Shown here: positions 45,809 through 56,097 of the stretch, piece by piece
Position numbering within the stretch: the stretch's first letter is position 1
Layout: every line of letters starts with the position of its first letter
Origin: Leptospira idonii
Lineage (GTDB): Bacteria > Spirochaetota > Leptospiria > Leptospirales > Leptospiraceae
Length of the DNA stretch: 64,000 bases
NCBI RefSeq assembly: GCF_004770995.1
Contig: NZ_RQHW01000010.1
Span: forward strand, 1-64,000
Direction of reading: 5' to 3'
The notes under the pieces: model-generated
Told to the model about the DNA's origin: nothing
The model's database searches: none
Seen by the model: only the letters and a program-made list of their open reading frames with translations
Program-made: the position numbers and the translations under genes

Positions 45809-47672
45809 AGGATAATAAGTCACAGTGAGGGTAGTTCGAGCAGAAATAAATCGTTTTCCCTTTCTTAGAGAATTTAGTGAGAATAGTGCCGTCGGAACAT
45901 TTAGGGCATTTTTTTCGGGAAGGATGCTGCATTGTATCCGGAATTTTAGAAATACCTTTTTCCGTTTTAGGAAGGATGTTTTTCGGTTTCTCTTTTTTTA
46001 ATTTCAAAACCTTTTTATAGAAACTATCGATTAATGACAGTTTATTGCCTTCTCCTTTTGCTAAAACGTCCAAAGATTTTTCCATATCTTTGGTGAAAGA
46101 CTCTCCGATCAATTCCTCGAAAGAAGAAATTAAAAAAGCATTTACCTTCTCTCCCAAAGGAGAGGCGCCTAATTTTTTCTTCGCTTCATAGATATATTTT
46201 CTCTTTTGCAAAGTGGCGATTGTCTGGGTATATGTGGAGGGCCTTCCTACTCCCGTTTTTTCCATCTTTTGAACGATAGACCCTTCCGTATAACGAACAG
46301 GTGGCGAAGTTTTTTTATCCTCCCATTGCCATTCCAAAATGGAGACATTGTCCCCTATTTTCAAACCATTCCCATTGTCTTTAGGCAAAGGTTCGTTTTT
46401 ACGAAATCCTTTATAACCTGTCGATTTGCCTTCTTTTTCTTTCAGACTCCAGCTTTCTTTTTTGCCTTCGAAAATATAATTTCTTTCCGTACCGGTTTCA
46501 GGATTCATAAAACTTTCCAGAAAACGGCTCCAGATAAGTTCGTATAACTTAGCTTCTTCGGGTTTTAAAAAACCTTTTGCTTCATCGGGAGTCAAATAAG
46601 GATCGATCGGAAGAATCCCCTCATGAGCACCTTGCGCATGTAATTTGGTTTTTCCTTTTGTAGGTCCTCCCCTAAGCAAAGAAGGGAAATTCTCTTTTAA
46701 AAAGCCGAAGGCAAGATTCTTTTTTCCGGAAGAAACATGAGTGGAGTCCGTCCTCATATAAGTGATAAGCCCCGTGTATTCCCCTTTTTTCGTTTTTTTT
46801 CCTTCGAAAAGAGACTGGGCGATTTTCATCGTTTGGGAAGAGCTCATTCCTAAAACTCTGGAAGCTGTCTCTTGCAGGCTGGCAGTAGAAAAAGGAGGAG
46901 GAGGGAAATTTTTATATTCCTTTTCTTCGATGAATTTTAGAACCAAACTTTCTTTATGCGACAAAGGCCCCGGTTTGGAAGATCCGTATTTTTTCAGAAC
47001 TTCCAAAGCATCCTTCTCTAACAGCCTTTCTTTTTCTTCAGGCAAAACATAATCCAAAAGAAACTCATCTTTGGAATCACTTACGAGTGCCTTTAAACTC
47101 ACATAATTTTCAGGAGTGAAATTTCGGATTTCTTCTTCTCTCTGGCAGATCCAACGAAGAACAGTGGACTGAACTCTTCCTGCGGATAAAGAGTTTCCTT
47201 TCAATGCCTTCCAGAGCTCAGGAGAAATTTCAAATCCGAAAATGCGGTCGATGACTCTTCGAGCGACTTGGGACTCTACTAAAAAGGAATCAATGGAAGA
47301 AGGGGATCCTATTTCTGTAAGAAGTTCCGACTTGGAAATTTCCTTCAATCGAAGACGATAGAGATGGAACTTGCCTCCTTTCAATTCATCTGCAATATGT
47401 TTGGCGATTACTTCCCCTTCCCTGTCGGGATCGGAAGCAAGATAAACGGATTCGCAGGATAAAGCAAGTTTGCGGATAGAGGAAAAAACCGCTTTTTTGC
47501 CTTTCAGCCAGTCGTATTTAGGTTGGTAGTCGTTTTGAAAGTCGATTCCGTAATCGCGGGGAGGAAGGTCTTTGATATGACCTTTCGTAGCGACAACCTT
47601 CCAATCCTTACCTAAGTAAGTTTGTAAGGTCGCCGCTTTAGTAGGAGATTCAACAATGAGAAGTTTGGTGAT
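45795..47672 (-). CDS. topA: DNA topoisomerase I
   Basis: Type IA topoisomerase that relaxes negative supercoils. The first usual start codon in frame is TTG 47384, but the essential Toprim domain lies upstream in the same frame: KLLIVESPTKAATL with its catalytic Glu, KGHIKDLPP, and SDPDREGEVIA. A TAG at 47682-47684 closes the frame, and no ATG, GTG or TTG lies between. The ATC at 47670-47672 is 5 nt after a perfect AGGAGG, giving M-T-K-L-L-I-V-E. The later motifs ARRVIDRIFGF, SAGRVQSTVLRWI, TYMRTDSTHVS and a C-terminal four-Cys zinc ribbon (CPKC...CSNYPHC) are present. About 625 residues from the ATC. Confidence 0.93.
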   Translation of the reverse strand: MTKLLIVESPTKAATLQTYLGKDWKVVATKGHIKDLPPRDYGIDFQNDYQPKYDWLKGKKAVFSSIRKLALSCESVYLASDPDREGEVIAKHIADELKGGKFHLYRLRLKEISKSELLTEIGSPSSIDSFLVESQVARRVIDRIFGFEISPELWKALKGNSLSAGRVQSTVLRWICQREEEIRNFTPENYVSLKALVSDSKDEFLLDYVLPEEKERLLEKDALEVLKKYGSSKPGPLSHKESLVLKFIEEKEYKNFPPPPFSTASLQETASRVLGMSSSQTMKIAQSLFEGKKTKKGEYTGLITYMRTDSTHVSSGKKNLAFGFLKENFPSLLRGGPTKGKTKLHAQGAHEGILPIDPYLTPDEAKGFLKPEEAKLYELIWSRFLESFMNPETGTERNYIFEGKKESWSLKEKEGKSTGYKGFRKNEPLPKDNGNGLKIGDNVSILEWQWEDKKTSPPVRYTEGSIVQKMEKTGVGRPSTYTQTIATLQKRKYIYEAKKKLGASPLGEKVNAFLISSFEELIGESFTKDMEKSLDVLAKGEGNKLSLIDSFYKKVLKLKKEKPKNILPKTEKGISKIPDTMQHPSRKKCPKCSDGTILTKFSKKGKTIYFCSNYPHCDLLSYEPV

Positions 47673-47683
47673 GATCTCCTCCT
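47670..47683 (-). promoter_or_regulatory. topA ribosome-binding site with apparent ATC start codon
   Basis: On the minus strand, a full AGGAGG at 47678-47683 is followed by AG, then ATC, ATC, ACC. The in-frame TAG at 47682-47684 overlaps it. Translation in the topA frame must therefore begin at one of these codons or at a later ATT. The second ATC, 5 nt from the site, is the best placed. Confidence 0.6.
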
Positions 47684-47686
47684 AAA

Positions 47687-48601
47687 TCAAACGAAAAGAC
47701 CTTCGATAGAAAGGTATCTTTCTCCCGTGTCGTAACAGAAAGTAAGAACTTTGGAACCGGCAGGGATTTCTTTCAGTTTTTTAGCGACCGCAGCAAGGCT
47801 GGCACCGGAAGAAGTTCCGATAAAAATACCTTCTTTTTTCGCTACGGAAACGGCCATTGCGAAAGCTTCGTCCTTTCCTACAGTGATGATTTCGTCCAAA
47901 AGTTCCGTCTTACAGTTCTTAGGGATAAAACCGGCACCTATCCCTTGTAAGGGGTGAGGACCTGGTTTTCCTCCGCTGAGAACGGGAGAACCTTCCGGCT
48001 CTACTGCGATCACTTTGAGTTTAGGAAATTTCTTTTTGAGGTTTTCCGCACAGCCGGAAATGTGTCCGCCGGTACCTACTCCTGTGATGATATAGTCTAG
48101 TCCGTCCGGAAAATCTTTCGCGATTTCTTCTGCGGTTTTTTCCCGATGCACTTGAATGTTCGCTTCGTTTTCGAACTGTTGAGGCATCCATGCTTTAGGA
48201 TTAGAAGCTAAAATTTCTTTCGCTTTTTCGATCGCTCCCGGCATTCCCTTTTCTCTAGGAGTGAGCTCGAATTTCGCACCGTAAGCCGCCATGATTCTTC
48301 TTCTTTCCACGGACATATGCTCTGGCATAACAAGAGTTATTGCATAACCTTTCACAGCTGCGACCATAGCCAGACCGATTCCCGTATTGCCGGAAGTAGG
48401 TTCTACGATCACAGAATCTTTGGTGAGTTTGCCGGATTTTTCGGCATCTTCAATCATCGCTAAAGCAATTCGATCTTTGATGGATCCGCCCGGATTTTGG
48501 CGCTCCAACTTCATCCATACCTCATGAGTGTCTCCGAAAAGTCGGGACAAACGGACATGAGGGGTATTTCCAATCGCTTCTAAAATGCTATTTAATTTCA
48601 T
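47687..48601 (-). CDS. cysK: Cysteine synthase
   Basis: A 304-residue PLP enzyme that makes cysteine from O-acetylserine and sulfide, the last step of the sulfate route. Motifs: [30 protein letters not shown] (PLP lysine), [23 protein letters not shown] and [12 protein letters not shown]. The start ATG 48601 has GGAG spaced 5 nt, so the longer frame from 48649 is not needed. It precedes topA on the same strand with a 14-bp gap. It is not next to the sulfate operon. Confidence 0.97.
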   Translation of the reverse strand: MKLNSILEAIGNTPHVRLSRLFGDTHEVWMKLERQNPGGSIKDRIALAMIEDAEKSGKLTKDSVIVEPTSGNTGIGLAMVAAVKGYAITLVMPEHMSVERRRIMAAYGAKFELTPREKGMPGAIEKAKEILASNPKAWMPQQFENEANIQVHREKTAEEIAKDFPDGLDYIITGVGTGGHISGCAENLKKKFPKLKVIAVEPEGSPVLSGGKPGPHPLQGIGAGFIPKNCKTELLDEIITVGKDEAFAMAVSVAKKEGIFIGTSSGASLAAVAKKLKEIPAGSKVLTFCYDTGERYLSIEGLFV

Positions 48602-48703
48602 AATTACTCCGCAAATGTTAGTACGCTGCGGAAATCTGATTTTGTCCACGAAGAAATCAGTTCGGATTTCCTCATGGATTGCGCAAAATAGCTAAAATAT
48701 TCT

Positions 48704-49621
48704 CTAAGGAACCCGGAATGATTCCAATTGTTTATAGTCCTCTTTCATTTGTGCGAGGACTCCGGGATGGTTCTCCAAGGAAATCGCCTTTTCCAGGTAT
48801 GGCGAAGCGATTCTAAGATCGAGACGCACAAGTGCTTCCGAAGCCTTTTTTCTGATTTCAGGATCGCTGTCTTGAAGGGATTCCAATACGGATTTAAAAT
48901 TTTGATTCGGTTCTCTTTCCAAACCGACTAACGCACTCAATATGGAGATTTTGGCATAAGGGTCTTTTTCTTTTCCGTAAGATTCCGAAAGCCCGGAAAT
49001 AAGTCCTTTTTTACCGCTCTGATAAATTGCATCCGCTGCGGACGCTCTGATATAAAAGTTTTTATGAGAAAGAGACTGTTTGATTTCTTTTTCCGAATTT
49101 TCGTTCAGAGGAATGTTTCCCAAAGCTCGTAACATTTCCCCGCAGGCGAGAACCATGGAAATATCATCTTCGAGAAAAAAATAAGGGCTGGATAAACTCT
49201 CGTTTCCGTTCACTCCGTCCTTCAAACTGCGAGGTTTGATTTCCCTTTCCACAAGAGGTTCCGCATTTTTTTTAAACTCGGAAAGAAGAGGTTCGATCGC
49301 AATTTTTTCTTTCTTTTTGCCGAGTGCTTTCGCTGCATAAAATTTGATCACGGGAGAATTGCCGCTGTAACTAGGGAAGGTAGGATTTCCTTTCAATGCG
49401 GAGATGATGTCTCTGACTCCGGAACTATTACTAACATAGGTTAATCGGTCTATGGCGTCTCGGATTTCGTTCGTATCCGCAGAATCCAGTCGCCTTCTCT
49501 GCTCTCTAAAAAAAGCGGACTGTTCTTCGGAAACGTCTTTGTTTCCCTGAGGAAACACTTCTGAAAAATATAAAAAACAAAAGGTAAGTGCGATTTGGAA
49601 AAAAGTTTTTGCATTGATCAT
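48704..49621 (-). CDS. Exported HEAT-repeat protein
   Basis: A 305-residue protein with an N-terminal signal (FFQIALTFCFLYFSEVFP). The rest is helical with HEAT/PBS-lyase-like repeats. The clearest are KFYAAKALGKKKEKIAIEPLLSEF, NFYIRASAADAIYQSGKKGLI and DSDPEIRKKASEALVRLD. Such scaffolds bind proteins; the partner is unknown. About 100 bp separate it from cysK downstream and 36 bp from the PhaR-like gene upstream, so it may be the second gene of that transcript. Confidence 0.8.
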   Translation of the reverse strand: MINAKTFFQIALTFCFLYFSEVFPQGNKDVSEEQSAFFREQRRRLDSADTNEIRDAIDRLTYVSNSSGVRDIISALKGNPTFPSYSGNSPVIKFYAAKALGKKKEKIAIEPLLSEFKKNAEPLVEREIKPRSLKDGVNGNESLSSPYFFLEDDISMVLACGEMLRALGNIPLNENSEKEIKQSLSHKNFYIRASAADAIYQSGKKGLISGLSESYGKEKDPYAKISILSALVGLEREPNQNFKSVLESLQDSDPEIRKKASEALVRLDLRIASPYLEKAISLENHPGVLAQMKEDYKQLESFRVP

Positions 49622-49657
49622 GTTCTTCTTTATGACTCGAAAAAAGAAAAAAAAGGA

Positions 49658-50206
49658 TCAATTGTCTTTCAATTTTTCCGCAACTTCTTTCAATTTTTGA
49701 GATAAATCTCCCAAAGTAGCGGTTTCTTTTTCCTGAAGGCTGAGAGAAAATTTTTCCAAATCTTTCTGGATTTGCTCTTTTTTCTCACTGGCACGAGAGG
49801 CCATTTTGCGTAAAAGATCTTCCCGATAATGGCTGAAATCGGCCTCTTTGAGTTCCCCCAAATCGACCATGGAATTTACGATTTTTTCCAATCGTTCCGA
49901 AGTTAGATAATTGGCTCCGATCCCTCCCAAAACCAACCTTTCGAAAAGACCGGAGATGTCTCTCCCCGTTTCCCGAATGAGAGAAGTCAGCATAAAATTG
50001 GAAAAATCTTCGTTTCTTTGCCCCAAACTCACCTTCAAGAAGGTTTGTCCCAAAATTTTAGGGGTAATGTCTTCTCCCGACATATTGTCCAAGACTTTGA
50101 TCTCTTCTCCACCGATGATCATCCTGGCCACATCCTCTAAGGTGATTGTGGAACTGGTCTCCGGATCGTAAAGTCTTCGATTGGCGTAACGCTTGAGTAG
50201 CTTCAT
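49658..50206 (-). CDS. PhaR-like polyhydroxyalkanoate regulator
   Basis: A 182-residue protein. The N-terminal PHB/PHA accumulation regulator DNA-binding domain is clear: [27 protein letters not shown]. The central region has [17 protein letters not shown], and the C-terminal third is a charged coiled coil ([26 protein letters not shown]). Family members repress polyhydroxyalkanoate granule genes. No pha synthase gene lies in this window, so its targets here are unknown. Confidence 0.9.
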   Translation of the reverse strand: MKLLKRYANRRLYDPETSSTITLEDVARMIIGGEEIKVLDNMSGEDITPKILGQTFLKVSLGQRNEDFSNFMLTSLIRETGRDISGLFERLVLGGIGANYLTSERLEKIVNSMVDLGELKEADFSHYREDLLRKMASRASEKKEQIQKDLEKFSLSLQEKETATLGDLSQKLKEVAEKLKDN

Positions 50207-50266
50207 GCAAGGAACGTATTTTAAAATGACTTTTCGAGGTGAGGGGTCAACTAAAATACAATCTGA

Positions 50267-51163
50267 ATGGTTCCTCTCTTCGGCGCAGTTTTGACATCTC
50301 TTCCTGAAAATGACAGAAATCTAGTTTCTGCCTGGCTGCGTTATTCAGGACTGCATCTCAAAGAAGTGAATGCAAAAAACTGGAAAGATCATTCGGAAGG
50401 AATTTTATTTTTTTCAAAATCCTCTCCCGAACTTGCGAAAGAACTTCTGGAATGGAGCATTGAACCATTATTATGCGGAAACTTCGACGAACAGGAAAAA
50501 CTGAATTATTACGAATCAGGAGCAAGCCTTCTTTGGGAAGAGAGTTGCAGGTCCGTGAACAGCCTCCCCTCTTATCCGCCGAATTTATCTTATACGAATT
50601 GGGCGGTATATACTGCGAATCCTATATTTGACAAACATATCTCCACATTGCTTCGTTCCCTGGGAGAAACGGTTTATGTGGAAGGGAAGTTCGAACATTT
50701 GCTCAAACGAATCCAAACATCTCCCATCCATTTGGCGATCTTGGATTGGGACAGTTTGGGATCCTCTCTTCCTCAGTGCATAGAAAGATTGAAATCGATC
50801 CATAAGGAAAGACAAACCTTGTTTTTAGGTCTGAAAGATTTCGATAGAGACCACCTCTATCGAGACTTAAGTTTGGGAATCTCTCAAATTTCACCTTCTC
50901 TTTTTTCAGGAAAAGATCTTTTGGAAGTATTAGCAAGGTCTCTTCCCGTTCGAAAAGAAAGGGAAGAAGAAAACACCAGAACATCGGAATTCAGAAGGAT
51001 CAAGTTCGAATTTCAGGAAAAAAATCTACCAATGAGATACGAACTGACAGAGGAACGGGAAAAAACGGTTTTGGAAAATAAAGAAGATACGAACGTAAAA
51101 AATGTCAGAAACTTATTTCGCTGGCTATACGGAAGATCATTCGAAAAGAAGAAGATCATCTGA
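50267..51163 (+). CDS. Unknown protein with receiver-like domain
   Basis: A 298-residue protein without a signal peptide. Residues ~110-225 resemble a response-regulator receiver: [48 protein letters not shown], which holds an Asp at the usual phosphosite position, and [10 protein letters not shown] with the conserved Lys. The acidic pair near the first strand is missing, so it may be a pseudo-receiver. The N-terminal ~105 residues are not recognised. The C-terminal ~70 residues are charged and probably flexible. It overlaps the convergent gene at 51137-51910 by 27 bp. Confidence 0.65.
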   Translation: MVPLFGAVLTSLPENDRNLVSAWLRYSGLHLKEVNAKNWKDHSEGILFFSKSSPELAKELLEWSIEPLLCGNFDEQEKLNYYESGASLLWEESCRSVNSLPSYPPNLSYTNWAVYTANPIFDKHISTLLRSLGETVYVEGKFEHLLKRIQTSPIHLAILDWDSLGSSLPQCIERLKSIHKERQTLFLGLKDFDRDHLYRDLSLGISQISPSLFSGKDLLEVLARSLPVRKEREEENTRTSEFRRIKFEFQEKNLPMRYELTEEREKTVLENKEDTNVKNVRNLFRWLYGRSFEKKKII

Positions 51164-51910
51164 CGAGAGTTCGCTGGCCCCTCGATTAGGGAATGCCTGC
51201 TCGAAAAACAAGGCGGAAAGCAGATCAAAATCCTCATCTTCGGGACGATTCTCCTCTTCCCAAAGTTCGTTTCTTCTTTTGATGAGAAGAGATACAGTGG
51301 CATCTTCGAGGGAAAATTCGATTTTGGCACGATTCAATTCTCGAATAAAATAATTCAGATTATAAATCACATAATCTCTGAAATAACGAAGGCTTGCTAA
51401 AGTTGGTTCGTATTTCAAAAGAGCTTCCGTCAGATAACAGGCTGTTTTTAAATCTTCCGTATCACCTGTCTCTTTAAAATTGCGAAAGATATTGCTGATG
51501 GTTTCGTGCATGGATAGATTGCTGTGATAAGAGGCGCGAATAAAGTCACTCTCTTCTCCGTGTTCTTTCAAATACCGCCAAACATCGATAATTCTTTTTT
51601 CTGCGATTGCTGATTTCAATTCCCGATCGGAATCCTCTTCCGTAGGTTTAGGATCCATCAGATGAATGAATAAAAATTTGGTTTCGTATGCGAATCTGGA
51701 TTCTTTAGGGATATAGTATTCGATCCAGACAGGTTCTCTGAAATAATGAACCGCTTCGGAAGGGCTGATCTCGGGGCTGACTTTTAAAGACTTGAGTTTG
51801 CGGACATCGTCGGTGATTACCTTTTTCCCTTCTACCCTAGTTCTGCTTTTTTTGATCTGCCTAAGTTCGGACTTATTAAGCAGTGGTTTGGGTTTGAACG
51901 GCTGTTCCAT
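51137..51910 (-). CDS. Hypothetical cytoplasmic protein
   Basis: A 257-residue protein with no signal, no membrane segment and no recognised domain. It has a basic N-terminus (KSELRQIKKSRTRVEGKK) and a helical, acidic C-terminal half ending EDEDFDLLSALFFEQAF. Its gene is preceded by the thioredoxin-like, prenyltransferase and potassium-transporter genes on the same strand with short gaps, so it is probably the last gene of that transcript. Confidence 0.65.
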   Translation of the reverse strand: MEQPFKPKPLLNKSELRQIKKSRTRVEGKKVITDDVRKLKSLKVSPEISPSEAVHYFREPVWIEYYIPKESRFAYETKFLFIHLMDPKPTEEDSDRELKSAIAEKRIIDVWRYLKEHGEESDFIRASYHSNLSMHETISNIFRNFKETGDTEDLKTACYLTEALLKYEPTLASLRYFRDYVIYNLNYFIRELNRAKIEFSLEDATVSLLIKRRNELWEEENRPEDEDFDLLSALFFEQAFPNRGASELSSDDLLLFE

Positions 51911-51928
51911 ATTCTGATCATCGACAGT

Positions 51929-52432
51929 TCAATAGAGAGATGTGAGAAAAGAACGCAGCCAAAAACTAAAAGGATTGATCAGTCCCGTGTCGGAAAACAA
52001 AACCTTTCCCTCTGCATTGAGGAAAACGGTAGTAGGATAGGCTCCTATCTTCCAATCACGTAACAACTGATAATTTGCGGAATAAACGGGATAATCGATT
52101 TTATTTTCTTTCAGATAGTTTTGAAGTTCCAGGGACTCTTCATCTTCCACAACGGATAAAAACACGCTTTTATCGTTCAAAAACTTCAAATTCGTATTCA
52201 GCAGATAGGAGTAGGTTTTACAGACAGTGCACCATGTGGCCCAGAAATAAACCACCTTGGGTTTCTTTTCCCAACGGGCGGCTTCGACAGGAGTGGAAGC
52301 GAGGGATTCTATGGAAGTTCTAGGCAGAAAACCTCTCCCTTTCAGAAAGGCAAAACCCAAAGTAACGGAAAAAAAGATGATAACAGCAATGACTACTTTG
52401 GACCAATAAGGCCAGTTTTTCCAGAAAATCAT
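51929..52432 (-). CDS. Membrane-anchored thioredoxin-like protein (TlpA type)
   Basis: A 167-residue reading from ATG 52432. An N-terminal membrane helix (VVIAVIIFFSVTLGFAFL) anchors a thioredoxin-like domain on the outer face of the inner membrane. The redox centre is WATWCTVCK (about residue 75), and the cis-proline loop is IGAYPTTVFLN. The longer frame from 52483 would overlap the upstream prenyltransferase gene. It may reduce disulfides in exported proteins, for example in cytochrome maturation, but the client cannot be told. Confidence 0.85.
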   Translation of the reverse strand: MIFWKNWPYWSKVVIAVIIFFSVTLGFAFLKGRGFLPRTSIESLASTPVEAARWEKKPKVVYFWATWCTVCKTYSYLLNTNLKFLNDKSVFLSVVEDEESLELQNYLKENKIDYPVYSANYQLLRDWKIGAYPTTVFLNAEGKVLFSDTGLINPFSFWLRSFLTSLY

Positions 52433-52445
52433 ATACACATCCCTC

Positions 52446-53341
<896 letters not shown>

Positions 53342-53345
<4 letters not shown>

Positions 53346-54382
53346 GGAGTAGGTTCGTTTTGGAATTTTTTATGAGCTTCCAAATGTCTCATCTTTAACT
53401 CTACTTTGGCGGCATCCTTCACTTGAGGAAAAAAAACAGTGAAATAAGGATCGTTTCCTGTGGTCTCCATTTCGATTAGGTTTCCGGGTAAAGCTTTGTT
53501 CGTGACCTTAACATCGTTGATTTGACCGAAGTTGCCCTTGCCTTCAGGGAGTAGATCAGGTCCGATTAGAAACCCTCTTTCATACAAGATTTTTCCATCC
53601 GCATCGAATACTTTCAAAGAATCTACGGAGAATTTCATTCTTTTTTGTTCCAAAGGATCGATTCGAACTCCACTAAGCGCTTGTTTTTTGGGAAGTACGA
53701 ACTCGTAAATGTTCCATTCTCCTTTTTTGGCCAATAATAAAGGAAGTTTTGTGGAAGCAGGATCGGAAGGAGGAGTGTTTTCCGTTTCCAAATAGAACAC
53801 TTGAACATCTGTTTGGCTCATTTCCGGATAACGAACCTTATTGTAAATCACTGAGCCCACTGCAATGAGTACAAGAGAAACCAAAAACATTCCTTGTATG
53901 AAGATTCTTTTTTTAAAGAGTTCGATAGGAGTGAATAACTCGGAACGTCTTAAAATTCGGAAATGTTTTTCCAAATAGGCAAGAAAGTCTCCCAATCCGT
54001 TTTCTATTTTTTCCGATTCCTTTTCCGAATAGGTTTTGTTTTCTCTCAGAAGATCGAGCACTTCGGAAAGATTTTCAGATCCGGAAAACTTGGTTTCTAA
54101 GTTTGATGAGGAAAGAGCGGCCTTCCAATCATCTCCGAAATTCAACTTAGGTTTATGAGAGTATTGCAATAAAAGATTGATTAGATCCAGTCCTAGATAA
54201 CGGGAAAGAATGGAACTGTCTTCCCATTTCCCGTTTGAATTCAGAATCTCAAGTGACTCCAAACGAGAGTATGCATTTTCCAAAAGAACTTCGATTTGTT
54301 TTTTGCGATCTTCTTTCTCCGTTTCTTCCGAAGAAAGGCTCGGTTTTTTCCATTGAATTTTCAGATATTCCTGTAAAGCCAC
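53342..54382 (-). CDS. Single-pass membrane protein of unknown function
   Basis: A 346-residue protein. The N-terminal ~165 residues are charged and helical. One membrane helix lies at about residues 170-190 (FIQGMFLVSLVLIAVGSVIY). The C-terminal domain is beta-rich, with a lectin-like feel (KQALSGVRIDPLEQKRMKFSVDSLKVFDADGKILYE). It overlaps the UbiA-family gene by 4 bp, so the two are probably made together, and the outer domain might act on the same surface sugar. The family is not recognised. Confidence 0.7.
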
Positions 54383-54439
54383 GTTTGCCTGCCAATCCTT
54401 GCAGAATTTTCCCGGGAAGATGTTCGGTAAAGTGATTTT

Positions 54440-55966
54440 CTAACCGACTTGAATCTTCACACCATCATCGCTTCCTCCCATCTTAGGAACGCCGGAATGA
54501 CCGGTAGCAGCGATTAGGATGGTGAATATGCCGACCCTTCCTACAAACATAATGGATGCATAAAGAAGTTTCTCTATGTCTCCCAACTGAGGAGTTAAAT
54601 TCAAAGAAAAACCAACCGTAGAGAAAGAGGAGATCAATTCCAGAAAAATCACATGTAATGAATGTTGATTTTGATCTACGATTCCCAACACAATAAAAGC
54701 AAGCGCCAAAGAAAGAGTCGCCAGGAAGTAAACGCGAATGGCGATCGCAACCGAATTTTTGGAAACCACTTCTCCGAAAAGCATCACCGGTTTATAAGGC
54801 TGGATCACGTTTTTCAGATAGGCAAGTAACAGAACGAATGTGGTAATCTTGATTCCTCCTGCGGTTCCTTGCGGTCCTCCTCCGATAAACATAAGCACAA
54901 CGATAATGATAACGGAAGCATCGTTCAAATTCGCAAAGTCCATCGTCGCAAACCCTGCGGTTCTGGAACAAGCGGAGATAAAAAAAGCGTTCGCCACACG
55001 ATCCCAGAACTCAAGTTTTGCGAATGTATGAGGATTCCCTCTCTCCAAAAAATAAAAACCGAGTCCGCCAAATACAAGCAAGGTGAGAGATCCGTATGTC
55101 AAAAGTTTGGATTGGATACGGGTAGATTCTCCCCTGAGATGAAGATTGTAATTATGAATCCTCGCCTCCAAAAAGGCGGAAAACTCCGTAGGAAAAAGAA
55201 GAAGTTTGGGAATTCTCCCCGTTGTCAGGGTTTTTCTAAGAAGAATCGTTTCCGTAGAGATTTCGATTCGGCTTACGATACGAAACAGAACCGTCAAAAG
55301 AATTTTCTCAAGAAGAATGATGACAGGAAAGCCGATTCCTCCCAAAATCACCAATCCGGAAACGATACAAAGACTGAAAGGATCGTATCTCAATGCAGAC
55401 AAATCGTTCGTAATCGAAAAACCTGCGTTATTGAAGGCGGAGATTGCGGTGAACATGGAAAAGAACCATCTTTCGTTCGGACCTTCCGTTCCTTCCGGCA
55501 TATGAAGATAAAGACCGATAGCTCCTAAAAATTCCAAAGTAAAAGAGATGTTGATGATGGAAAGAAGCATCCGATTCACTTCATTGGATTTCAATTTTTC
55601 GGTCTCTTCTCCCTTATCGATGGCAGCGGAAGCGAACGCATTGAATTTGGAATTTCTAGAAATCCCTTTGATGACTAAAAAACCTACGATTACGGTAAAA
55701 CTGATGATCCCTAATCCTCCCAATTGGATGAGAGAAAGTATGATCCAGTGGGTGCTGCCATTCAGTTCGGAAAGATTAACGGGAGAAAGTCCGGTTACAC
55801 AGATCGCTGAGGCGGAAAGATAGAAGGAATCCACATAAGAAATCTCCCCGGCTTCACTCGTATAGATAGCAAGGGAACCGATGAGGATGGCGGAAAGAAA
55901 TCCCAGACATACCACCCGCGCAAAAGACATGGTTCTAAAAAATCGCCTAAGGCGTGATAAGATCAT
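54440..55966 (-). CDS. Trk/Ktr-type potassium transporter membrane subunit
   Basis: A 508-residue potassium uptake protein of the TrkH/KtrB superfamily. The four pore loops with their filter glycines can be read in order: ICVTGLSPVN, AFNNAGFSI, CSRTAGFATMD and FSTVGFSLNLT. About ten membrane helices are present. Its regulatory partner (TrkA or KtrA) is not in the window. It is divergent from fusA across 131 bp. Confidence 0.93.
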   Translation of the reverse strand: MILSRLRRFFRTMSFARVVCLGFLSAILIGSLAIYTSEAGEISYVDSFYLSASAICVTGLSPVNLSELNGSTHWIILSLIQLGGLGIISFTVIVGFLVIKGISRNSKFNAFASAAIDKGEETEKLKSNEVNRMLLSIINISFTLEFLGAIGLYLHMPEGTEGPNERWFFSMFTAISAFNNAGFSITNDLSALRYDPFSLCIVSGLVILGGIGFPVIILLEKILLTVLFRIVSRIEISTETILLRKTLTTGRIPKLLLFPTEFSAFLEARIHNYNLHLRGESTRIQSKLLTYGSLTLLVFGGLGFYFLERGNPHTFAKLEFWDRVANAFFISACSRTAGFATMDFANLNDASVIIIVVLMFIGGGPQGTAGGIKITTFVLLLAYLKNVIQPYKPVMLFGEVVSKNSVAIAIRVYFLATLSLALAFIVLGIVDQNQHSLHVIFLELISSFSTVGFSLNLTPQLGDIEKLLYASIMFVGRVGIFTILIAATGHSGVPKMGGSDDGVKIQVG

Positions 55967-56097
55967 TTGCGGTAAAAGGCTCTCTGGAAGCCCAATATTT
56001 CCCTGCCGTTAAAAACCCCAAGTACTTTACAAATGAGGCCGATTTCAGAATTTGGTAGAATCTAAATTTATTTTCACACAATATTTTCGAGGAAAGT

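Noticed and set aside
54869..55528. A 219-residue open frame on the plus strand
   Set aside because: It is antisense to the Trk/Ktr transporter gene, whose pore loops are all conserved. The frame is rich in Lys, Arg and Asn, as expected of a shadow.
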